Below are positions 1 to 5,258 of a DNA stretch of 5,558 nt, piece by piece; within the stretch, counting starts at the first letter, position 1, and the number at the start of each line of letters is the position of its first letter. This stretch comes from DATKMS01 sp041497995. GTDB lineage: Bacteria; Desulfobacterota; Binatia; HRBIN30. The notes beneath the pieces were generated by a model, which did no database searches, was not told where the DNA came from, and saw only the letters and a list, made by a program, of their open reading frames with translations. The stretch covers positions 1 to 5,558 of the forward strand of contig JBGQHM010000436.1 of assembly GCA_041497995.1 (NCBI GenBank), in the 5' to 3' direction. Both the position numbers and the translations under genes were made by a program.

Positions 1-1449
1 GACAAGGAATGGAAGAAGCGGCTCCTGACCGGGAAGATCTGGGACCTGGTCAAGCAGTACGTTCAGCCCAGCCTCGAAGCAGTACGCATCGACCTGAACG
101 CACCGTTTCAGGACATGCGGGACTTGTTGCCGCTGATTGTCGCCGGCGGCGACACGGCGCGGATCGACCAAGTCCTAGCGTCTCTCCACTTGGCGGACGC
201 TCGCGTCAGCGACGCCGGCGTGAATCTCACGCTGGGCTTCTCGATCAGCGCGGTTACACCCATCGCCGGGCCGACGCCGGAGCCGACGTTGACTGCCGAC
301 GAGCTGCACCGGTGGGAGGACGCCTGGCAGCGCTGGGATGGCTTTCTTACCTTCGTCGTAAAGCAACTCGGACATGATGCGCCCGCGAGGGAGTTGCACC
401 AAGCGCTGACCGAAGTGCTACTCGATGCGCGCTACGACATCCTGGAGGCACTCGCACCCACAGCGCCGGGGGCCCCCGATCCAACGCGCGCGCTCTTCCT
501 CAAGACGTGGGAGCGGCTGGCGCCCGTGGTACGGCGCAGCAGCACCACGCTACCGGGGGCAACAGGCCTGCGCTACCTCAGCTTCATCGCCGCAGGCGAC
601 GCCCTCGCGGCCCTCGACCAGATGGGGCCAGACATCGGCTTGGACATCTCCGCCGATGGCCTACGCCGCTTGGCCCGCATCGTCGCCCCCGCCAGCGCAG
701 AGGACCCTCTGGCATACAGCAGCGCCGTGGATCCGGATCTTCGGCAGCTCTTCGGGTTCGGCGCGCCGCTGCCGCCGCCGGACCTGTCCGGCGTACCGGA
801 TGGAGAGGCATGGTGGCGTCAGTGGCTGGCACCGCGCCCTGCCCTCGCAGTCGGCGAGCCGCCGTCGCCGAAAAGCCTGGAACGTTGGATCGCGGATCGC
901 GACACGATCGACGCGTATCTGCAAACGATCCGCGAAGTACTCGACGAGGTCACCAAGCAAACCTTGGCCGGCGCCGACCTGGAGGAGCGTTACCACGACC
1001 TCTACCGGCGTCTGGTACTCGCTGCCGCCTGGCAGGAGAGCTGTTGGCGCCAGTTCATTCGTGCGCGCGACAAGGTCACGTACATCAAGTCGGCGGTCGG
1101 CTCGACCGGGATGATGCAGGTGAACGAGCACGTGTGGCGCGGCGTCTATGATCTTCGCGGCCTGCGCTGGGACATTCGCTACAACGGGCGTGCCGGTTCG
1201 GAGATTCTGCTGCACTACCTGGAGGACTACGCCGTTGCCCGCGGTGAGGACAAGCAGCCCGGCGGCATCGAGAACCTGGCCCGCGCCACCTACGCTGTCT
1301 ACAACGGCGGGCCCGGACAACTGACGCGCTACCGCAAGAAGAACGAATCAAAGTCGCTCAAGCGTATCGACGATCTGTTTGCGGCGAAGTACAAGGCCGT
1401 CACCACGGGCAAAGAGACCGACGTGAAGCAGTGCATCGTCGGGGGGTGA
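1..1449 (+). CDS. Lytic transglycosylase, SLT-fold domain protein (5' partial)
   Basis: The reading frame is open from the first base, so the true start and any signal peptide lie outside the window; 482 residues are visible. The last ~145 residues form a lysozyme-like SLT domain: AAWQES with the probable catalytic Glu at window residue 346, the GSTGMMQVN motif around residues 368-375 (matching the family's GLMQ motif), and AVYNGGPG around 432-439. Such enzymes cut the MurNAc-GlcNAc bond of peptidoglycan in the periplasm, leaving 1,6-anhydroMurNAc. The N-terminal ~340 residues are mostly helical in appearance and I do not recognise them; they could be a targeting or substrate-positioning region. 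An internal ATG at 115 is possible but coding continues upstream of it. The gene converges on the ABC1 gene across a hairpin-rich gap. The domain assignment is fairly sure; the physiological role (wall turnover, secretion-linked or other) is open. Confidence 0.85.
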   Translation, partial: DKEWKKRLLTGKIWDLVKQYVQPSLEAVRIDLNAPFQDMRDLLPLIVAGGDTARIDQVLASLHLADARVSDAGVNLTLGFSISAVTPIAGPTPEPTLTADELHRWEDAWQRWDGFLTFVVKQLGHDAPARELHQALTEVLLDARYDILEALAPTAPGAPDPTRALFLKTWERLAPVVRRSSTTLPGATGLRYLSFIAAGDALAALDQMGPDIGLDISADGLRRLARIVAPASAEDPLAYSSAVDPDLRQLFGFGAPLPPPDLSGVPDGEAWWRQWLAPRPALAVGEPPSPKSLERWIADRDTIDAYLQTIREVLDEVTKQTLAGADLEERYHDLYRRLVLAAAWQESCWRQFIRARDKVTYIKSAVGSTGMMQVNEHVWRGVYDLRGLRWDIRYNGRAGSEILLHYLEDYAVARGEDKQPGGIENLARATYAVYNGGPGQLTRYRKKNESKSLKRIDDLFAAKYKAVTTGKETDVKQCIVGG

Positions 1450-1453
1450 GGAA

Positions 1454-1540
1454 CGTGAAGCGTATCTCGTGAAGCGTGAAGCGCCAGAAGAGTCGATAGG
1501 CAGTGGTCTCTTCTTCACGCTTCACGCTTCACGCTTCACG
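1454..1540. repeat. Opposed heptamer (CGTGAAG / CTTCACG) arrays forming an inverted repeat
   Basis: On the + strand CGTGAAG occurs at 1454-1460, 1468-1474 and 1475-1481, with a degenerate unit (CGTATCT) in register at 1461-1467. The inverse CTTCACG occurs four times in tandem at 1513-1540. The arms 1468-1492 and 1508-1533 pair with 16 bp and 7 bp perfect segments separated by a small internal loop, around a 15-nt apical loop at 1493-1507. The array sits between the two convergent genes and runs into the end of the ABC1 gene, whose TGA stop (1529-1531 on the - strand) lies within the third right-hand unit. Other pairing registers are possible because the units repeat. Confidence 0.9.
1468..1533. 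terminator. Candidate bidirectional terminator or mRNA-end hairpin
   Basis: The long stem formed by the heptamer arrays lies 18 nt after the transglycosylase stop and at the very end of the ABC1 gene, where a terminator for both convergent transcripts would be expected. Neither side is followed by a T-run, so it is not a classic intrinsic terminator. It could instead block 3' exonucleases or act together with Rho. Function is inferred from position and stem strength only. Confidence 0.4.
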
Positions 1541-2875
1541 CACCGCATCTACGCAGCGTTTGAACTCGCGGTGCCAGTTGGTCACCGTGCCGAGCTGCTT
1601 GAGGTAGGAGTCGAGCCCCATGAGCGCGCGGGCCAGGAAGACGCGGTGACCGGGGGCCTTGAACAGGCGACCCTCCAATCCGATGGTGGCGATCTCCATG
1701 CCCTTCTCGACCGAGTGAAAATCGCGCGGGTCGAACCTCTCATCATGCAGGACCGGGTCGAGCATGACGTTCATGATGCGCACCAACGGCTCCGGCGATG
1801 CGCCGGGATCGAGGAACCCCAACCTGACGAAGCAGTCGGCCATCGTCGCTTCGTCACGTCTCAAAGTCGCCCGCGCCAATTGGTGATACGCCTTCCGGAT
1901 CTCTTCCGGAAAGATGCGCACCGAGCCGAAGTCGAGAATTGCCAGCTTGGGGTGGAACGTCACCAGATAGTTGCCGGGATGTGGGTCGGTATGCAGGACG
2001 CCATACTCGAAGATTTGTCGCCAGAGCACGCGGAAGTACTTGAGCGCTACCCAGTCCTTGAGCGACTGATCGACACCCGGCTTGAGGATGTCGTTGAACG
2101 GATAGCCTTCAACCAGCGTCATGGTCAGCACACGTCGCGACGAGACGTCCGGGTACACTTTCGGGATGATCACCTCATCGTCGTCGCGGAACATCTTCTG
2201 GAAGAGGACGATGTTCTTCGCTTCATTGACGTAGTCGAGCTCCTCGTGGAGTCGTTCCTCCAGCTCGCGGTACACGTCCGACTCATCGATGTTCTGCCGC
2301 ATGACGTCGCGGCCGAGCAGTGTGAACGTCTGCAAAAGCGCCTTGATGTTCTGCAGATCCTGCTTCACGGTCTCTTCCACACCGGGGTACTGCACTTTGA
2401 CCACGACGTCTTCACCCGACTTCAGGCGGGCCTTGTGCACCTGACCGAGGGACGCGGCGGCGAATGCTTTCTCGTCGAACGCGGCAAACACCGCTTCCGG
2501 CGGGCGGCCGAGCTCGCGCGTGATCTGCTTGCGGATGAGGGCATAGCTCATCGGCGGCACCGACGACTGCACCACCGACAGCACCTGCAGCGCTTCGGCG
2601 GGCAGGATGTCGTCGCGCATCGACAGCATCTGCACCAGCTTCATGAACGCGCCGCGCAGCTCCTTCGAGCGCTCAACGATCTTGATGGCGTTCTTGATGT
2701 GCGTGTCGAGCAACGCCTGCTCGCGCTTGCCGGCGGAGCGGAATGGCCAGCGCAGGGCTTGCCAAACGTAGCTAGAGCCGACCGAGGTGGCGAGCTCGCC
2801 TACCTTGAACACCCGCTTGGCGCGCCCACGCGTGATGCGGCCGTCGGCTTTCGAGGTGTCGGTGCGGACCGTCAT
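1529..2875 (-). CDS. ABC1/UbiB (COQ8/ADCK-like) family atypical kinase
   Basis: The protein has 448 residues from the ATG at 2875; a weak GGTGA lies 4 nt upstream. The open frame continues upstream to 3052, but that extension is low-complexity Arg/Pro/Val and does not look conserved. Family landmarks in order: KxGQ-like segment KLVQ (79-82), Ala-rich nucleotide loop AAASLGQVHKA (139-149), the VAIK-type lysine in VVVKVQ (Lys160), the E-x-D-like segment EELDY (211-215), catalytic HTDPHPGN (295-302, Asp297 and Asn302) and the DFG motif LDFG (314-317, Asp315). These proteins bind ATP and support quinone or other lipid metabolism; some show ATPase rather than protein-kinase activity. The C-terminal hydrophobic helices of true UbiB (about 540 residues) are absent, so this is an ABC1-type relative rather than ubiB. 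The canonical Gly of KxGQ is Val here. It lies 252 bp downstream of glmU on the same strand, with no clear functional link. Confidence 0.88.
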   Translation of the reverse strand: MTVRTDTSKADGRITRGRAKRVFKVGELATSVGSSYVWQALRWPFRSAGKREQALLDTHIKNAIKIVERSKELRGAFMKLVQMLSMRDDILPAEALQVLSVVQSSVPPMSYALIRKQITRELGRPPEAVFAAFDEKAFAAASLGQVHKARLKSGEDVVVKVQYPGVEETVKQDLQNIKALLQTFTLLGRDVMRQNIDESDVYRELEERLHEELDYVNEAKNIVLFQKMFRDDDEVIIPKVYPDVSSRRVLTMTLVEGYPFNDILKPGVDQSLKDWVALKYFRVLWRQIFEYGVLHTDPHPGNYLVTFHPKLAILDFGSVRIFPEEIRKAYHQLARATLRRDEATMADCFVRLGFLDPGASPEPLVRIMNVMLDPVLHDERFDPRDFHSVEKGMEIATIGLEGRLFKAPGHRVFLARALMGLDSYLKQLGTVTNWHREFKRCVDAVREA

Positions 2876-2890
2876 GCAATCACCGTGCAA

Positions 2891-2906
2891 GTGTGAACGT
2901 TCATAC
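2891..2906. promoter_or_regulatory. Near-palindrome upstream of the ABC1 gene, candidate operator
   Basis: The sequence GTGTGAACGTTCATAC contains the perfect 10-bp palindrome TGAACGTTCA and extends to 16 bp with one mismatched pair. It ends 16 nt before the ABC1 start codon, so a dimeric regulator bound here could block transcription or early elongation. Symmetric sites of this size are typical of TetR-type and similar repressors, but no regulator gene is in the window. I see no convincing -35/-10 pair around it. Chance occurrence is possible. Confidence 0.3.
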
Positions 2907-2931
2907 CTCGGGGCGCAAGCTGGTGGGATGC

Positions 2932-3069
2932 TCAGTAGGCGACCACGTACCGGTCCGCGTACGTCAGTAACAGCAAGATCCGGTAGCGACCGTACTGGCG
3001 CCCGCGCTCCAACGACAGGTCGGCCGCCGACCACTGGTGTCCGTCGTAGCATCGGTGGGTGCTGCTACC
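2932..3069 (-). other. Unassigned short coding-like frame, possible gene remnant
   Basis: Between glmU and the ABC1 gene, one - strand frame reads 45 codons to a TGA at 2932 with about 40 of 45 codons ending in G or C, similar to real genes here. The peptide is unusual for random GC-rich DNA: it has many Tyr/Leu residues and ends in a segment reading YRILLLLTYADRYVVAY. No ATG, GTG or TTG start lies in frame within the intergenic part; the frame runs back into the glmU tail region, where an ATG exists at 3204. It could be the end of a decayed gene, an overlapping or frameshifted extension of glmU, or chance. I do not recognise a family. Confidence 0.22.
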
Positions 3070-3099
3070 CCGCGCGCCGCCAAGACGGTGAGCAACTCG

Positions 3100-3116
3100 C
3101 CGCTCGTTATGAGCGG
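3100..3116 (-). terminator. Small hairpin just after glmU
   Basis: On the - strand CCGCTC-ATAAC-GAGCGG gives a perfect 6-bp GC-rich stem with a 5-nt loop, starting 11 nt after the glmU stop codon. It is not followed by a T-run, so as an intrinsic terminator it is weak. It may mark the end of the glmU message or be incidental. Confidence 0.3.
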
Positions 3117-3127
3117 ACCCCCCGTCC

Positions 3128-4720
3128 TTAGCGGCGGCGCGTCTTGCGCGTACGCACGCGCTTGCTCGGCGCGCGTGTGGTCCGTTTGCGTGCAGGAGTG
3201 GCACGCGGCTTCTGCCGGCCCTTCTTCGGACTCACCTTCTTCGGGCTTGCCTTCCTCGGAGGAGCCTTCTTCAGACTGGCTTTCTTCGGGCTGGCCTTCG
3301 CTCGTCCCTTCGCGGGGGGGGTTGCGCGTCGCTGTCGCTTCGCCTCGCTGGCGCGGCGCGCCGCTACCCAGCCGGGACGCTGCCGCTCGGTCTTCGAGGT
3401 AAACACCAGTGCGCCGGCACGCACGTCGTTGCGCACCGTCGTCCCTGTGGCCACGTATGCATCATCACCGACCGTCACCGGCGCCACCAACTGCGAGTCG
3501 CTTCCGATCTGCACGCGGTCGCCGATCACCGTGCGGTGCTTGCGGAAGCCGTCGTAGTTGCAGGTGATCGTTCCCGCCCCAATGTTGGTGTCGGTCCCAA
3601 TCTCGGTATCGCCGAGGTAGGCGTGGTGCATTGCCTTGGTCCCAGCCCCGATCACCGCGCTCTTGGTCTCGACGAAATCGCCGATGTGCACCCGCTTCGC
3701 CAGGCGCGTGCCCGGGCGCAGCTGCGCAAACGGGCCGACTTGCACCTCGTCATCGAGCCGCGCTTCAGTCATGACCACCCCGAACTTCACGTGCACCTTG
3801 TCAGCGATGGTCGCATCGGTGATCACCGCGGTGCCGTCAAAGCGGCACTGCTGGCCGATGCGGGTGGTGCCACGCAGGATCACGTTCGGGCCGATGACGG
3901 TATCGCGGCCGATCTGCACGTCTGGACCGATGTACGTCGTGGCAGGATCCTCCAGCGTCACCCCTGCCGCCATCCACTTCGCGTTGATTTCGTCCCGCAA
4001 GGTTTTCTCCCTCGCTGCCAGATCGGCTCTCGTGCTGATCTGGGCTCCTTCGCCGGCAGTCGCCGGCGCGTCACCGATGCGCGCGTTCTGCGCCTGCGCC
4101 AGGCCGACGATGTCCGTCAAGTACAGCTCTCCCTGCGCGTTCGTCGGTTTGAGGCGCTCGAGCGCGTGGAACAGGAAGTCGGCATCGACACAGTAGACAC
4201 CGACGTTGACCTCATGGATGGCGCGCTGCACCGGACTGCAATCACGGTCCTCGACGATGCCGACGACCCGGCCTTGCCCATTGCGTGCGATTCTACCAAA
4301 CCCGGACGGGTCGTCGACTATTTCGGTCAGCAACGATACGGCCGCACGGGTACGCTGATGCGCCGCAATCAGGCCGCGGAAGCTCTGCGCGCGTAAGAAC
4401 GGCAGATCGCCGTAGATGAGGAGGAGATCGCCGCTAAAGTCCCGGAGCGCCGCGCGCGCCATCTGCGCGGCGTGACCGGTACCTTTCTGCTGCGTTTGCA
4501 CCGCAAAGCGGACGTTGTACGGCGCGCACGCCTCGCGGACGGCATCTGCCTGGTGGCCCACGATGACCACGATCGGATCGACCCCGATACTGCGCAGCCC
4601 CGCCAACGGGTACGCGATCAGCGGGCGACCACCGAGGCGGTGCAGGACCTTGGCCTGCGCCGACTTCATGCGCGTGCCCAAACCTGCTGCGAGGACGATG
4701 GCTCCGACTGGATGCGGCAT
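3128..4720 (-). CDS. glmU: Bifunctional GlmU: GlcNAc-1-phosphate uridyltransferase / glucosamine-1-phosphate acetyltransferase, with basic C-terminal tail
   Basis: GlmU acetylates glucosamine-1-phosphate and then transfers UMP from UTP to give UDP-GlcNAc for peptidoglycan and lipopolysaccharide. Numbering is from the ATG at 4720 (530 residues); a TTG at 4726 would add two. The N-terminal pyrophosphorylase domain has LAAGLGTRM (10-18), KVLH (Lys24), GTGHA (80-84), YGD (Asp105), GFGR and EVN (Asn172). The left-handed beta-helix acetyltransferase has LRPG (Arg335), ETK (Lys353), KAMH (His365, catalytic base position), LGD and TCNYDG (Asn388), all as in E. coli GlmU. The Asn that helps hold Mg2+ (E. 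coli Asn227, in G-V-N-x-R) appears as Ser229 in QISTRADL. Typical GlmU has about 450-460 residues; here a further ~70 residues, nearly half Lys/Arg with no acidic residue, follow. No clear Shine-Dalgarno is seen before the start. Identity is secure; the tail's role is unknown. Confidence 0.97.
   Translation of the reverse strand: MPHPVGAIVLAAGLGTRMKSAQAKVLHRLGGRPLIAYPLAGLRSIGVDPIVVIVGHQADAVREACAPYNVRFAVQTQQKGTGHAAQMARAALRDFSGDLLLIYGDLPFLRAQSFRGLIAAHQRTRAAVSLLTEIVDDPSGFGRIARNGQGRVVGIVEDRDCSPVQRAIHEVNVGVYCVDADFLFHALERLKPTNAQGELYLTDIVGLAQAQNARIGDAPATAGEGAQISTRADLAAREKTLRDEINAKWMAAGVTLEDPATTYIGPDVQIGRDTVIGPNVILRGTTRIGQQCRFDGTAVITDATIADKVHVKFGVVMTEARLDDEVQVGPFAQLRPGTRLAKRVHIGDFVETKSAVIGAGTKAMHHAYLGDTEIGTDTNIGAGTITCNYDGFRKHRTVIGDRVQIGSDSQLVAPVTVGDDAYVATGTTVRNDVRAGALVFTSKTERQRPGWVAARRASEAKRQRRATPPAKGRAKASPKKASLKKAPPRKASPKKVSPKKGRQKPRATPARKRTTRAPSKRVRTRKTRRR
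3222..3296. repeat. 15-bp tandem repeat in the glmU tail (pentapeptide KASPK)
   Basis: Five consecutive 15-bp units at 3222-3236, 3237-3251, 3252-3266, 3267-3281 and 3282-3296 share a TTCTTCGG-type start on the + strand. In the glmU frame they encode a five-residue periodicity of the KASPK / KASLK / KAPPR / KVSPK type, close to histone-H1-like and AlgP-like tails. The third unit is the most diverged. Such repeats can gain or lose units without breaking the frame. Confidence 0.85.
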
Positions 4721-4773
4721 GGTCAAGGGGGCGGAATATCACCACAAGCGCGGCGGCGTCAAAGGCGAGCGCA

Positions 4774-4799
4774 GACGCCCGACCTCGAAACCGGGCGTC
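4774..4799 (-). other. GC-rich hairpin in the glmU leader
   Basis: GACGCCCG (4774-4781) and CGGGCGTC (4792-4799) form a perfect 8-bp stem with a 10-nt loop. The hairpin lies about 54 nt upstream of the glmU ATG and would be in its 5' leader if transcription starts further upstream. Its loop sequence ACCTCGAAAC with the following C forms an 11-bp word, ACCTCGAAACC, that recurs at 4823-4833. Confidence 0.45.
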
Positions 4800-4806
4800 G
4801 CGGAGA

Positions 4807-4940
4807 ATCACGACAACACGAAACCTCGAAACCACGCAGGGGAAGCGCAGTGCATCTCGCACTTGAAGGTTGATCAGAATCTTCCAGAAAAGTGCGAAGT
4901 TAGAGAAGTTTTCTGTAAATCCCTTTCGTGTTTTCGTGAT
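4807..4940. repeat. Long-spaced 17-bp inverted repeat (CACGAAA type) enclosing smaller hairpins
   Basis: Arms 4807-4823 and 4924-4940 (the right arm reads TTTCGTGTTTTCGTGAT) match as inverted copies at 16 of 17 positions, about 100 bp apart. Inside, TCGCACTT (4857-4864) pairs with AAGTGCGA (4890-4897), and GAAG (4865-4868) with CTTC (4881-4884), making an inner stem. CAGAAAA (4885-4891) can instead pair with TTTTCTG (4909-4915), which excludes the inner stem. The element fills much of the 268-bp gap upstream of glmU, which otherwise shows no gene and no convincing promoter. It could be a mobile-repeat remnant or a structured leader. Confidence 0.6.
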
Positions 4941-4988
4941 CGATCTGATCACTGCGAAGGGGGAGGAACATCCACTGTCTCGGGGAGA

Positions 4989-5258
4989 TCAGCGAGCATC
5001 GAAGGTGAGAATGAGTCGTAGCCGCTCCTGCACGGCAACACCGTCGGCATCCGTGAGGGTCACTGTCAGCAGCGCTTCTGCCCCCTCGAAGTCGTAGAAG
5101 GGCCCGGGGCCAGCAACGGCTACGCGAGAAAGGTGCCCGTCGAGCGCCGCGTGTCGCCCCCCACGGACATTGCTTACGGCGGGCGCACAGGTGGCGACGG
5201 AGTACCCCGGCGCGCGCATCAGGGCACACTGTGGTGTACCACGCATGGAGTCGTGCAC
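4989..5258 (-). CDS. C-terminal segment of an unassigned, probably exported protein; likely continuation of the Thr/Pro-rich gene
   Basis: This frame gives up to 89 residues from a GTG at 5258 (ATG at 5246) to a TGA at 4989. From about residue 15 it reads like an ordinary folded segment: a Cys-containing stretch (GYSVATCAP), then FYDFEGAEALLTVTLTDADG and a hydrophobic strand-like end, LRLILTFDAR. Codon third positions are largely G/C, though less so than in glmU. It has no signal peptide and no clear ribosome binding site, and it overlaps the end of the Thr/Pro-rich frame by about 40 bp. The simplest reading is that both belong to one gene joined by a one-base frameshift near 5225-5245, this part being the C-terminal beta-type domain after a repeat linker. 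An independent small gene is less likely. Function is unknown. Confidence 0.5.
   Translation of the reverse strand: MHDSMRGTPQCALMRAPGYSVATCAPAVSNVRGGRHAALDGHLSRVAVAGPGPFYDFEGAEALLTVTLTDADGVAVQERLRLILTFDAR

Noticed and set aside
425..1320. Several long alternative frames on both strands over the transglycosylase
   Set aside because: They overlap the frame that carries the catalytic Glu, GMMQ and YNGG motifs and have Arg/Ser/Pro-rich low-complexity products.
1469..2896. 475-codon open frame on the + strand across the ABC1 gene
   Set aside because: It is antisense to a gene with all family motifs, and its product is rich in His/Arg/Glu/Asp with no recognisable domain; this is a normal result of high-GC codon bias.
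2945..2964. ACGTAC / GTACGT inverted repeat with 8-bp spacer as an operator
   Set aside because: It falls within the coding-like short frame and is short; chance is likely in GC-rich DNA.
3536..4396. 286-codon + strand frame inside glmU, and a second one at 3636-4196
   Set aside because: Both are antisense to the conserved GlmU domains and show no family features.
4937..4951. TGATC-GATCT-GATCA mini-hairpin as a terminator of the Thr/Pro gene
   Set aside because: The stem is only 5 bp, AT-containing and lacks a following T-run; it partly overlaps the 17-bp repeat arm.
4721..4988. Riboswitch or ribozyme of a known class upstream of glmU
   Set aside because: Inverted repeats are present, but I could not match the conserved core of any known class, including the glmS ribozyme.
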